Source: Cepaea nemoralis
Lineage: Eukaryota > Mollusca > Gastropoda > Stylommatophora > Helicidae
DNA: 64,000 nt
Assembly (NCBI GenBank): GCA_014155875.1
Contig: JACEFZ010016110.1
Location: 1-64,000, forward strand
Direction of reading: 5' to 3'
A program made the position numbers and the translations under genes. Below the pieces are notes generated by a model that worked only from the letters and a program-made list of their open reading frames with translations, made no database searches and was not told where the DNA came from. This document shows positions 37,020-48,590 of the stretch, piece after piece (within the stretch, counting starts at the first letter, position 1; the number at the start of each line of letters is the position of its first letter).

Positions 37020-40000
37020 GCAACACGGGGTGAGCAGAGAAACATGGAACAAGGAAACATGAGGCTAGCAGAAAAACATGAAACAAGGAAACATGAGGCG
37101 AGCAGAGAAACATGGAACAAGGAAACATGAGGCGAGCAGAGAAACATGGAACAAGGAAACATGAGGCGAGCAGAGTGACATGCAACAAGGAAACACGGGG
37201 TGAGCAGAGAAACATAGAACAAGGAAACACGGGGTGCGCAGAGAAACATAGAACAAGGAAACCTGAGGCGAGCAGAGAAACATGAAACAAGGAAACACGA
37301 GGCGAGCAGAGAAACATGAAACAAGGAAACACGAGGCGAGCAGAGAAACATGAAACAAGGAAACACGAGGCGAGCAGAGAAACATAGAACAAGGAAACAC
37401 GGGGTGAGCAGAGAAACATAGAACAAGGAAACATGAGGCGAGCAGAGTGACATGCAACAAGGAAACACGGGGTGAGCAGAGAAACATAGAACAAGGAAAC
37501 ATGAGGCGAGCAGAGTGACATGCAACAAGGAAACACGGGGTGAGCAGAGAAACATAGAACAAGGAAACACGGGGTGCGCAGAGAAACATAGAACAAGGAA
37601 ACCTGAGGCGAGCAGAGAAACATGAAACAAGGAAACACGAGGCGAGCAGAGAAACATGAAACAAGGAAACACGAGGCGAGCAGAGAAACATGAAACAAGG
37701 AAACACGAGGCGAGCAGAGAAACATAGAACAAGGAAACACGGGGTGAGCAGAGAAACATAGAACAAGGAAACACGGGGTGCGCAGAGAAACATAGAACAA
37801 GGAAACATGAGGCGAGCAGAGAAACATGAAACAAGGAAACACGGGGTGAGCAGAGAAACATAGAACAAGGAAACACGGGGTGCGCAGAGAAACATAAAAC
37901 AAGGAAACATGAGGCGAGCAGAGAAACATGAAACAAGGAAACACGAGGCGAGCAGAGAAACGCGGGGTGGGCAGAGAAACAGGGGGTGAGCAGAGAAACA
38001 TGAGGTGAGCAGAGAAAAATGAGGTGAGCAGAGAAACATGAGGTGAGCAGAGAAACATGAGGTGAGCAGAGAAACATGAGGTGAGCAGAGAATCATGAGG
38101 TGAGCAGAGAAACACGGGGTGGGCAGAGAAACACGGGGAGAGCAAAGAAACAGGGGGTGGGCAGAGAAACAGGGGGTGAGCAGAGAAACAGGGGGTGAGC
38201 AGAGAAAGACAGGGTGAGCAGAGAAACACGGGGTGAGAAGAGAAACATGGGGTGAGCAGAGAAACATGAGGTGAGCAGAGAAACAGGGGGTGAGCAGAGA
38301 AACGCGGGGTGAGCAGAGAAACACGGGATGAGCAGAGAAACACGGGGTGAGCAGAGAAACATGGGGTGAGCAGAGAAACACGGGGTGAGCAGAGAAACAG
38401 GGGGTGAGCAGAGAAACAGGGGGTGAGCAGAGAAACGCGGGGTGAGCAGAGAAACACGGGGTGGGCAGAGAAACAGGGGGTGGGCAGAGAAACACGGGGT
38501 GGGCAGAGAAACATGAGGTGAGCAGAGAAACACGGGGTGAGCAGAGAAACACGGGGTGGGCAGAGAAAAAGGGGGTGAGCAGAGAAACAGGGGGTGAGCT
38601 GAGAAACAGGGGGTGAGCAGAAAAACGCGGGGTGAGCAGAGAAACGCGGGGTGAGCAGAGAAACACGGGGTGGGCAGAGAAACACGGGGTGGGCAGAGAA
38701 ACACGGGGTGAGCAGAGAAAAAAGAGGTGAGCAGAGAAACAGGGGGTGAGCAGAGAAACAGGGGGTGAGCAGAGAAACATGGGGTGAGCAGAGAAACATG
38801 AGGTGAGCAGAGAAACATGAGGTGAGCAGAGAAACAGGAGGTGAGCAGAGAAACGCGGGGTGAGCAGAGAAACAGGGGGTGAGCAGAGAAACGGGGGGTG
38901 AGCAGAGAAACATGAGGTGAGCAGAGAAACGCGGGGTGAGCAGAGAAACAGGGGTGAGCAGAGAAACACGGGGTGGGCAGAGAAACGCGGGGTGAGCAGA
39001 GAAACATGAGGTGAGCAGAGAAACAGGGGGTGAGTAGAGAAACAGGGGGTGAGCAGAGAAACAGGGGGTGAGCAGAGAAACAGGGGGTGAGCAGAGAAAC
39101 ATGAGGTGGGCAGAGAAACAGGGGGTGAGCAGAGAAACGCGGGGTGAGCAGAGAAACATGAGGTGAGCAGAGAAACATGAGGTGAGCAGAGAAACATGAG
39201 GTGAGCAGAGAAACATGAGGTGAGCAGAGAAACACGGGGTGGGCAGAGAAACACGGGGTGAGCAGAGAAAAAAGAGGTGAGCAGAGAAACAGGGGGTGAG
39301 CAGAGAAACAGGGGGTGAGCAGAGAAACACGGGGTGAGCAGAGAAACACGGGGTGAGCAGAGAAACAGGGGGTGGGCAGAGAAACAGGGGGTGAGCAGAG
39401 AAACAGGGGGTGAGCAGAGAAACGCGGGGTGAGCAGAGAAACACGGGGTGGGCAGAGAAACACGGGGTGAGCAGAGAAACAGGGGGTGAGCAGAGAAACA
39501 GGGGGTGAGCTGAGAAACACGGGGTGAGCAGAGAAACAGGGGGTGAGCAGAGAAACATGAGGTGAGCAGAGAAACAGGGTTTGAGCAGAGAAACGTGGGG
39601 TGAGCAAACAAACATGCAACATGGAAACACGGGATGAGCAGAGAAACGCAGGGTGAACAGAGAAACACTGGGTTATCAGAGAAACACGGTGTGAACAGAG
39701 AAACACTAGGTTATCAGAGAAATACGGGGTGAACATAGAAACACTAGGTTATCAGAGTAACACAGTGTGAACAGAGAAACACTAGGTTATCAGAGAAATA
39801 CGGGGTGAACATAGAAACACTAGGTTATCAGAGAAACACGGTGTGAACAGAGAAACACTGGGTTATCAGAGAAATACGGGGTGAACATAGAAACACTAGG
39901 TTATCAGAGAAACACGGTGTGAACAGAGAAACACTGGGTTATCAGAGAAATACGGGGTGAACATAGAAAAACTAGGTTATCAGAGAAACACGGTGTGAAC

Positions 40001-41265
40001 AGAGAAACACTAGGTTATCAGAGAAACGCAGGGTGAGCAGAGAAACGCGGGGTTATCAGAGAAACACTGGGTTATCAGAGAAACACGGGGTGAACAGAGA
40101 AACACTAGGTTATCAGAGAAACACGGGGTGAACAGAGAAACACTAGGTTATCAGAGAAACACGGGGTGAAAAGAGAAACACTAGGTTATCAGAGAAACAC
40201 AGGGTGAACAGAGAAACACGGGGTGAACAGAGAAACATTAGGTTATCAGAGAAACACGGGGTGAACAGAGAAACACTAGGTTATCAGAGAAATACGGGGT
40301 GAACAAAGAAACACTAGGTTATCAAAGAAACACGGGATGAACAGAGAAACACTAGGTTATCAGAGAAACACGGGGTGAACAGAGAAACAAGGGGTGAACA
40401 GAGATACACTAGGTGAACAGAGAAACACTAGGTTATCAGAGAAACACGGGGTGAACAGAGAAACACGGGGTGAACAGAGAAACACTAGGTTATCAGAGAA
40501 ACACGGGGTCAACAGAGAAACACTAGGTTATCAGAGTAACACAGGGTGAACAGAGAAACACGGGTGAACAGAGAAACATTAGGTTATCAGAGAAACATGG
40601 GGTGAACAGAGAAACACTAGGTTATCAGAGAAACACGGGGTGAACAAAGAAACACTAGGTTATCAAAGAAACACGGGATGAACAGAGAAACACTAGGTTA
40701 TCAGAGAAGCACGGGGTGAACAGAGAAACAAGGGGTGAACAGAGATACACGAGGTGAACAGAGAAACACTAGGTTATCAGAGAAACACGGGGTGAACAGA
40801 GAAACACTAGGTTATCAGAGAAACACGGGGTGAACAGAGAAACACTAGGTTATCAGAGAAACACGGGGTGAACAGAGAAACACTAGGTTATCAGAGAAAC
40901 ACAGGGTGAGCAGAGAAATACGTGTGAGCAGAGAAACACGGGGTGATCAGAGAAACACGGGGTAAACAGAGAAACACTAGGTTATCAGAGAAACACGGGG
41001 TGAGCAGAGAAACACGTGTGAGCAGAGAAACACGGGGTGATCAGAGAAACACTAGGTTATCAGAGAAACACGGGGTGAGCAGAGAAACATGCAACAAGGA
41101 AACACGGGGTGAACAGAGAAACACTGGGTGAGCAGAGAAACACTGGGTGAGCAGAGAAACACGGGGTGAGCAGAGAAACACAGGGTGAGCAGAGAAACAC
41201 GGGGTGAGCAGAGAAACACGGGGTGAGTAGAGAAACACAGGGTTATCAGAGAAACACGGGAAAGA
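37020..41265. repeat. 4.2-kb compound array of 33-, 19- and 38-bp units
   Basis: At 37020-37960 a period of about 33 bp combines GAAACATGAAACAAGGAAAC with ACGAGGCGAGCAGA. At 37960-39640 the unit is the 19-bp GAAACACGGGGTGAGCAGA. At 39640-41050 a 38-bp dimer adds GAAACACTAGGTTATCAGA. At 41050-41265 the 19-mer returns. All forms share GAGAAACA and a GTGAGCAGA-like end, so they derive from one another. On the MAGI strand the array is C/T-rich and starts about 15 bp upstream of the acceptor at 37008. Long open frames on the minus strand are compositional. Confidence 0.95.
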
Positions 41266-41384
41266 CCAGGTTGGGAGAGTGGCTTCAAGTCCAGGATATT
41301 ATCTGTGAGGTCTTCGTGTTGGCTGCTGCTACTAGGTCGGGGTGCCGCCTGCAGCCTGGTGTGTTTCAGCCCTCGTCACATCTG

Positions 41385-43195
41385 GCACTCACTCACAGCT
41401 GGCACGCACCCATAGCTTGCACGCACCCACAGCTGGCACGCACCCACATCTCTCTCCACAGCTGGCACGCACCCACAGCTCTCTCCATAGCTGGCAAGCA
41501 CCCGCAGCTCTATCCACAGCTGGCACGCACCCACAACTGGCATGCACCCACAGCTCTCTCCACAGCTGGCACACACTCACAGCTCTCTCCACAGCTGGCA
41601 TGCACCCACCGCCCTCTCCACGGCTGGCATACACCCACATCTCTCTCCACAGCTGGCACGCACCCACAGCTCTCTCCACAGCTGGCAAGCACCCGCAGCT
41701 CTATCCACAGCTGGCACGCACCCACAACTGGCATGCACCCACAGCTCTCTCCACAGCTGGCACGCACCCACAGCTCTCTCCACAGCTGGCACACACCCAC
41801 AACTCTCTCCACAGCTGGCACGCACCCGCAGCTCTATCCACAGCTGGCACGCACCCACAGCTCTCTCCACAGCTGGCATGCACCCACCGCCCTCTCCACA
41901 GCTGGCATGCACCCACAGCTCTTTCGACAGCTGGCACACACCCACAGCTCTCTCCACAGTTGCCACGCACCCACAGCTCTCTCCACAGCTGGCACGCACC
42001 CACCGTCCTCTCCACAGCTGGCACGCACCCACAGCTCTTTCGACAGCTGGCACGCACCCACAGCTCTCTCCACAGTTGGCACGCACCCACAGCTCTCTCC
42101 ACAGCTGGCACACACCCACCGTCCTCTCCACAGCTGGCACGCACCCACAGCTCTCTCCACAGTTGGCACGGACCCACAGCTCTCTCCACAGCTGGCACAC
42201 ACCCACAGCTCTCTCTCGACAGCTGGCACACACTCACAGCTCTCTCCACAGCTGGCATGCACCCACCGCCCTCTCCACGGCTGGCACACACCCACATCTC
42301 TCTCCACAGCTGGCACGAACCCACAGCTCTCTCCACAGCTGGCAAGCACCCGCAGCTCTATCCACAGCTGGCACGCACCCACAACTGGCATGCACCCACA
42401 GCTCTCTCCACAGCTGGCACGCACCCACAGCTCTCTCCACAGCTGGCACACACCCACAACTCTCTCCACAGCTGGCACGCACCCGCAGCTCTATCCACAG
42501 CTGGCACGCACCCACAGCTCTCTCCACAGCTGACATGCACCCACCGCCCTCTCCACAGCTGGCACGCACCCACAGCTCTTTCGACAGCTGGCACACACCC
42601 ACAGCTCTCTCCACAGTTGCCACGCACCCACAGCTCTCTCCACAGCTGGCACGCACCCACTGTCCTCTCCACAGCTGGCACGCACCCACAGCTCTTTCGA
42701 CAGCTGGCACGCACCCACAGCTCTCTCCACAGTTGGCACGCACCCACAGCTCTCTCCACAGCTGGCACACACCCACCGTCCTCACCACAGCTGGCACGCA
42801 CCCACAGCTCTCTCCACAGTTGGCACGCACCCACAGCTCTCTCCACAGCTGGCACGCACCCACCATCCTCTCCACAGCTGGCACGCACCCACAGCTCTTT
42901 CGACAGCTGGCACGCACCCACAGCTCTCTCCACAGTTGGCACGCACCCACAGCTCTCTCCACAGCTGGCACACACCCACCGTCCTCTCCACAGCTGGCAC
43001 GCACCCACAGCTCTCTCCACAGTTGGCACGCACCCACAGCTCTCTCCACAGCTGGCACACACCCACAGCTCTCTCTCGACAGCTGGCACGCACCCACAGC
43101 TCTCTCCACAGCTGGCACACCACACCCACAGCTCTCTCTCGACAGCTAGCACGCACCCACAGCTCTCTCCACAGTTGGCACGCACCCACAGCACA
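41385..43195. repeat. 29-bp minisatellite with higher-order blocks
   Basis: About 60 copies of CACAGCTCTCTCCACAGCTG then GCACGCACC. A recognisable series including the rare GGCACGCACCCACAACTGG link occurs at about 41520, 41720 and 42368. Together with CCACCGCCCTCTCCACGGCT near 41605 and 42265, it indicates duplication of a block of about 650 bp. Stop-free in several frames on both strands. Confidence 0.95.
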
Positions 43196-43209
43196 CCCCG
43201 CCACGGCAG

Positions 43210-43625
43210 TTGAACATTATACAGAGTAGGCTGTAAAGTCGCTGTCGTGGCAAAGATGGACACCACGCCACGGTAGACAAGGCCTGTAACTGTGGATGAA
43301 ATCTGTCTAGAGCACACCAGCGTTACACATCCGGCTATGGTAGATAGAGCCGGTAACTTTGAATGAAATCTGTCCACAGCTCGCTGCTGTCCAGAGCACC
43401 TGTAGAGACGAGATTCCCAACTCACGCCTGTAGAGACCAGACAGTGTTACACACATGTGGCATACCAATGGCTTAGATGTCAGAAATAACATACAGTGTC
43501 AAGCAATGATATACTGGGGCGCCCCTTATATGAGCAATGATATACTGGAGTGTCCTGTATATGAGCAATGATATACGGGGGTGCCCCTTATATAAGCAAT
43601 GATATACTGGAGTGTCACAAACAGC
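43210..43625. repeat. Short imperfect duplications
   Basis: Two copies of about 70 bp (GGCCTGTAACTGTGGATGAA and GCCGGTAACTTTGAATGAA contexts at 43280 and 43350) are followed by four copies of about 31 bp of GCAATGATATACTGGGGCGC type at 43503-43618. No gene recognised here or in the unique stretch to 43835. Confidence 0.75.
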
Positions 43626-43837
43626 TGAGAGGAGATCATGGTGTCAGTGATGAGGAAGCCACACCAGCCTGAACTAACTCATTTTGATGGAAACATTGGC
43701 TATGGTATTGCCAAAGTCACACAGAGTGGCAGAAGTCTATCAATTCATGGCGTGGCCATACTGTCAGAAATAAACAGCATACACAATGACAGTTCTCCCC
43801 AACATCCCTCCACAGCCAGAGCACAGACTTGACAACA

Positions 43838-44030
43838 AGCACCTGTAGAGACGAGACTCACGCCTGTAGAGACGAGACTCACGCCTGTAGAGACGAGACT
43901 CGCGCCTGTAGAGACGAGACTCACGCCTGTAGAGGCGAGACTCACGCCTGTAGAGACGAGACTCACGCCTGTAGAGACGAGACTCACGCCTGTAGAGACG
44001 AGACTCACGCCTGTAGACACGAGACTGACG
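43838..44030 (-). repeat. MAGI: 21-bp array with splice-like motifs beside a MAGI donor
   Basis: About nine copies. On the minus strand the unit is GTGAGTCTCGTCTCTACAGG plus C, so each copy holds a donor-like GTGAGT and a pyrimidine-rich acceptor-like CTCTACAG in sense orientation. The array begins about 10 bp inside the intron after the genuine donor GTAAGT at 44037. A single diverged relative lies at 43397-43440. Confidence 0.93.
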
Positions 44031-44037
44031 TACTTAC

Positions 44038-44095
44038 TCAATGTAATAGATTCCGTAGTGAGGATCTTCGACTTTCTCCCAGCCAAAGGGAAGTT
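44038..44095 (-). CDS. MAGI: MAGI homologue, exon with first half of a WW domain
   Basis: A 58-nt internal exon. Acceptor CTATTTTCAG|AACTT at 44096/44095; donor TACATTGA|GTAAGT at 44038/44037. With one G from the previous exon it encodes E LPFGWEKVEDPHYGIYYI and leaves GA to complete an aspartate in the next exon. GWEKVEDPxYGIYYxDH is the hallmark of the second MAGI WW domain, a proline-motif (PPxY-type) binding module. The first signature tryptophan is present. The domain is split between two exons nearly 7 kb apart. In MAGI proteins a first WW domain normally precedes it; none was found in the intron up to 60016. Confidence 0.93.
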
Positions 44096-44099
44096 CTGA

Positions 44100-45050
44100 A
44101 AATAGACAAGTGAATATATGTATGTCGAATAAACATAATCAGCGTTATGTTTATGGCACTGAAATTATAGCAACACAGTGTTATGTTGATGACATAGTTT
44201 ATAGCAACACAGAGTTATGTTGATGATCATACAGCTTATAGAGAAACAGAATCGCAATCACCAGAAGTAATAAACAAGAAATCCCACGGAGAGCTAAGAA
44301 TCACATGGACAGCTAAGAATACCATGGACAGCTAAGAATACCATGGACAGCTAAGGCGACCAGTATTCAAGAAATATACGAGGACTATTTGTGATTCAAC
44401 AGTGGAGAGTGCATGGTTTAGTTGTTTTGTTGTGGGAACCAGGATGACAACTGGCACGTCACACAACTACAACACCACACTGCCATCATGTAGTGCCGCG
44501 GTAACCTGGCCGTCGTGGGTTGGAGTTCGCATCCGGTCAAGTGTATTCTGAAATGTAGCCAGATGCCAGGTTGTCTCAGCCTCATGGGGGAACCGTGAAT
44601 TGTGTCACGGCGGCCGGCGTCACCCCATCCACGTCATCCCATCCGCGTCACCCCATCCACGTCATCACTCGAGTCCCAGAAGCTGGATACAAATATGGGG
44701 GGGAGCAACATATGTCCGGCATGCTCCATGGCATGTACAAGGTCTCTTTGATTTGACTGATCTGCATTTGATCACGTGATACAATAAACAACACACACAA
44801 ATGTTGTGACCTTGATGTTGTATATGACCACGACTGACATGCCTATCACGTGATCACTTCACCATCATCCGGGTTTTGTTTACTTCCGCCAGTCACCTGT
44901 CGCGCGGCTTCTCGTGCGTGACATCTGGCGCCATAGGGGAACTAACCACGCCGCCGTGACCACACAGCTGCTAATATGAATTACCTTCCAAGAGACAAAA
45001 GCATCCCCTTGAAATCCAGGAGCTTCCTCCTCCGGTTGGTCTACGGACAT
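44100..45050. other. Mostly unique intron sequence with CpG-containing segment
   Basis: Short repeats occur at 44150-44230 (ACAGTGTTATGTTGATGAC) and 44285-44355 (four copies of CCATGGACAGCTAAGAATA). Around 44840-44960 there are TCACGTGATC boxes, ACTTCCGC (an ETS-like site on the minus strand) and CG-rich sequence, resembling a promoter or enhancer by composition only. No gene recognised. Confidence 0.5.
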
Positions 45051-45051
45051 T

Positions 45052-45222
45052 CTTGGTTCACATTGTCACGTTCTTGGCAAACACTGTCACGTTCTTGGCA
45101 AACATTGTCACGTTCTTGACAAACATTGTCACGTTCTTGACAAACATTGTCACGTTCTTGACAAACATTGTCACGTTCTTGGCACTGTTCTTGGCAAACA
45201 TTGTCACATCCTTGGTCATGAC
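45052..45222. repeat. 21-bp minisatellite
   Basis: About eight copies of CTTGACAAACATTGTCACGT plus T, with CTTGGC variants. Confidence 0.93.
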
Positions 45223-45228
45223 GAGATT

Positions 45229-45320
45229 TAGGGGGGGGGGGGGGGGTCTCCCACTATTTGGTTTTCCGAGTGTTGTTAGGTCTCCCACTATTTGGTTTTC
45301 CGAGTGTTGTTAGGTCTGCC
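45229..45320. repeat. Poly-G run followed by a 35-bp duplication
   Basis: A run of about 17 G at 45230-45247 is followed by two near-identical copies of CTCCCACTATTTGGTTTTCC then GAGTGTTGTTAGGT, and a third partial copy. Confidence 0.9.
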
Positions 45321-45354
45321 ACTATTTGATTCTCCCTGTGTGTTCCAGACTTGT

Positions 45355-46090
45355 CTAGCAATCCTCTTCTGCAGCCCGTCTCTCATCCTCCGTTGCAGCC
45401 CGGCGTCTCTCATCCTCCGTTGCAGCCCTGGGTCTCTCATCCTCTGTTGCAGCCCGGCGTCTCTCATCCTCTGTTGCAGTCCGTCTCTCATCCTCCGTTG
45501 CAGCATGGCGTCTCTCATCCTCCGTTGCAGCCCTGGGTCTCTCATCCTCTGTTGCAGCCCGGCGTCTCTCATCCTCCGTTGCAGCCCTAGGTCTCTCATC
45601 CTCCGTTGCAGCCCTGGGTCTCTCATCCTCTGTTGCAGCCCGGCGTCTCTCATCCTCCGTTGCAGCATGGCGTCTCTCATCCTCCGTTGCAGCATGGCGT
45701 CTCTCATCCTCCGTTGCAGCATGGCGTCTCTCATCCTCTGTTGCAGCCCGGCGTCTCACATCCTCCGTTGCAGCCCGGCGTCTCTCATCCTCTGTTGCAG
45801 CCCGGCGTCTCTCATCCTCCGTTGCAGCATGGCGTCTCTCATCCTCTGTTGCAGCCCGGCGTCTCTCATCCTCTGTTGCAGCCCGGCGTCTCACATCCTC
45901 TGTTGCAGCCCGGCGTCTCACATCCTCCGTTGCAGCCCGGCGTCTCACATCCTCTGTTGCAGCCCGGCGTCTCTCATCCTCCGTTGCAGCATGGCGTCTC
46001 ACATCCTCCGTTGCAGCCCGGCGTCTCACATCCTCCGTTGCAGCATGGCGTCTCTTATCCTCTGTTGCAGCCCGGCGTCTCACATCCTCC
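45355..46090. repeat. 27-bp minisatellite
   Basis: About 27 copies of TCTCTCATCCTCCGTTGCAG then CCCGGCG, with CATGGCG and CCTGGG subtypes. Because 27 is a multiple of three, the array is open for up to about 300 codons on both strands (nonapeptides such as CSPASLILR or ATEDERRRA). There is no unique N- or C-terminal domain, so I do not call a gene. Confidence 0.95.
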
Positions 46091-46224
46091 AAGCATGGCC
46101 TGGCCTTGTTCTGTACATCAGCAGTTGTATCAAGATGTGCCGTGAGAATAGCACTGACAGTGACAGGATAGAGGACGAAGTAAGATCAGGGAGTGAGAGA
46201 GACGGATAGAGAGGGGGTGGGGTG

Positions 46225-46228
46225 CAAG

Positions 46229-46300
<72 letters not shown>

Positions 46301-46370
46301 GCAGAGAGACAGACAAAGACAGAGCAAGAGAGAGAGAGAGACTGAGAGAGAGAGATTTAAAAAAAAAAAA
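46225..46370. repeat. (GA)n microsatellite
   Basis: GA dinucleotides with a few CAGAGA interruptions, ending in a short A-run. Confidence 0.97.
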
Positions 46371-47394
46371 CAACAGATATAAGAAATCTGGACAGACAGG
46401 AAAAGATTTTAACTATTTATGAATGAAAGGGAGGGATTTAATACAACCCGGAAATTGAAATATGACAGAAAAATGATAAAACGCAATGTGTAGAGACAAA
46501 AGAACAATAAACTTGTTTTCATGCAGCAAAAGACAGAGAGTGAAAGAATGACGAAGACAGAAGCAAGCAAAATACGAGAGCATGCGTAGAGAGAAAGAAA
46601 GAAACAACATAAAAGACAGACATGCGCCAGTTACAAATAACCGTAAGTATATGTAAAATCAAACGCTCGTAAGACGGAACCAGCGTTAAACGAGATTACC
46701 TTAGCGTTTCCAGCAGATTACTGCCAAGGTCGAGGAGAACATGAAAAAAGCTAATTAAAGAAACGAAACAATTTTCCAAGATGAGTTGACGGTAATGAGT
46801 AATCCTAGTTGTTCACATTTAGCAACCCAAAGGGCGGAGGAGGGAAACGCACTCATACACAAAAACACGCACACGCAGATCCGTGGCTGGAAACATCTGA
46901 GAGTCTGTTGAATCGCCTGTACAGCTATGCCAGAGAGGAGAGGAAACTCGGGCTAAATGGTCTGAGCTTGAGGGGAAAATATCACGGTAGGAACACACCT
47001 CAACTATACACCGACCGGCACGCACAGGAGGGGACATCAGATCTGTTACACGTCGTAGGAAATGGAGGGGAGGAGGGGGAGAGGGAGGAAGAGGCAAATA
47101 AAAGAACATGGCAGAAGGGAAGGAAGGATAGGTAAACAAAACAGGAACCATCGGAGGCGGGGAGCGCGGGAGTATTGTGAGCCGTCTGCCAAGAGTTCAG
47201 CTTGTGTGCGCTATCTGTTCACCTTGACACAAACTGAGACTGCCGGCGGTTCTCAACCTGGGCGGGCCGTGTCTATGGCGGATCTCAGGGCCATAGTCGT
47301 TGTTGGGTTTGCTGTGTGTGTGTTTGTGGGAGTGGGGAGTCAGCCGGAGGCACGGTAACATAAGTTTCCTGGGGAGGCTGGCAAATTATACTGC
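46371..47394. other. Unique intron sequence, nothing recognised
   Basis: A plus-strand frame at 46809-47135 (108 codons, with a NRLYSYAREERKLGLNGLSL stretch) has no recognisable homology and low-complexity ends. I do not call it a gene. Confidence 0.5.
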
Positions 47395-48262
47395 AGGTAT
47401 TGAGGGGCATCCTCTGCTGGAGAAGATATGGCAGGAATCAAGATTGGGGAACGATAGGCCTACATCAATAACATTAGATATGCAGATGATACAGTCTTGA
47501 TTGCCGACAGTGAACAGTACCTGCAAAATTTAGTAGATGTGGTTGTTACACACAGTGAACAACTAGGGCTAGAATTGAATTGTAATAAGACACAGATTAT
47601 GGTCGTCACTGGGAAGAAGGAAATACCACAATGTGATATACGAGTAAATGGGCATATTCTTAAGCAAGTGAATCGATACAGTTATCTCGGAACAGTCATA
47701 ACATCTGATGGGAGATGCCTTGAAGAGATTAGAACAAGAATTGCCATTGTGAAGGTAGCCTTTTGCAAGATGAAAAACATACTGACCAATAAAAAGATAT
47801 CAATTGAAACGAGAAAAAGTGTTGCAGTGCTACATAGAACCTATACTTTTGTATGGATGTGAAGCGTGGACAATGAGCAGTCAGGCTGAAAAACATCTGA
47901 TGGCTGTGGAAATGTGGTTTCTGAGGAAAATGCAAAGAATACCATGGACAGACAGAAAAACCAATGAACAAGCCCTTCAAGAAACAAATGAAGATCGTAA
48001 ACTGATTAGAGACATTAGACGTAGACAGTCAAAGTTGTTTGGGCATGTTATGAAAAGAAATGAATTGGAGAACTTGGTGACAACTGGCAAGATCGAAGGG
48101 AAGAGACCAAGGGGAAGACCGAGAAGTAAATACCTGGATGGCTTGGCCACATGGCATGGTCGAGACAGGAACACGGAACTGATCCACGACTCTTGTAATC
48201 GAGTGAGATGGCAGAACATGACCGCCCACGCTTATCGGCGTGGCACATGATGGATGGATGGA
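47395..48262 (+). mobile_element. 5'-truncated LINE: RT catalytic strand to 3' end
   Basis: Starts just before the RT catalytic motif NIRYADDTVLIADSEQYLQN (47471 onward). It runs through LELNCNKTQIMVVTGKK and the thumb region RYSYLGTVITSDGRCLEEIR. A one-base frameshift at about 47815-47825 moves it from a frame ending VAVLHRTYTFVWM to one giving VLQCYIEPILLYGCEAWTMS. It ends with RRRQSKLFGHVMKRNELENL, TGKIEGKRPRGRPRSKYLDG and TAHAYRRGT-stop, followed by a GATG-tract tail. It resembles the LINE at 7475-11580 in its HVMRRE..LEN..TGKIEGKR tail, so both probably belong to one clade. Only the frameshift breaks the 3' half, which suggests a younger insertion. Confidence 0.9.
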
Positions 48263-48399
48263 TTAAGGGGCAAGGACCCCGTTTCTATGGCACCATCTCT
48301 GAATAGATAAATGGCTCTAAGTGGCTATTTTCTGAACAAAGCAACATTTCACGCCATAGACCGCGTCCAGTTCCACGCTGGCGATAGTTTTGCCCCTGA

Positions 48400-48590
48400 A
48401 CACTGAGTTGGAGCCTGGACAATAATACCTACACCCTGTCCAGGATACTGGACAATGACACCCACACCCTGTCCAGGAGACCGGACAATAACACCTACAA
48501 CCTGTCCAGGATACTGGACAATGACACCCACACCCTGTCCAGGAGACCGGACAATAACACCTACAACCTGTCCTGGAGACCGGACAATGT
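48400..48590. repeat. ~32-bp minisatellite
   Basis: Six copies alternating between CTGTCCAGGATACTGGACAA-type and CTGTCCAGGAGACCGGACAA-type units, a two-unit higher-order pattern. Confidence 0.92.

Noticed and set aside
37015..39736. Minus-strand open frames of 547-871 codons (FLCSPRVSLL type)
   Set aside because: Product of the 19/33-bp array on a pyrimidine-rich strand without stops; several frames are open together and they overlap a real MAGI splice acceptor.
41342..43213. Plus-strand frame of 623 codons (HSSLHSWHAPTALSTAG repeats)
   Set aside because: 29-bp satellite open in several frames on both strands; no conserved domain, signal peptide or splice evidence.
44988..45056. Minus-strand exon-like piece MSVDQPEEEAPGFQGDAFVS followed by a GTAATT donor-like site
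   Set aside because: The methionine frame ends in phase 0, which does not fit the phase-1 entry of the next MAGI exon. No acceptor with pyrimidine tract is visible upstream, and the piece does not resemble the expected first WW domain.
45292..46209. Plus-strand 305-codon nonapeptide repeat frame and its minus-strand 245-codon counterpart
   Set aside because: 27-bp repeats are automatically in frame. The two strands are open equally, and the ends run into poly-G and GA microsatellites.
46809..47135. 108-codon plus-strand frame in unique sequence
   Set aside because: No recognisable homology, low-complexity ends and no convincing splice or translation context.
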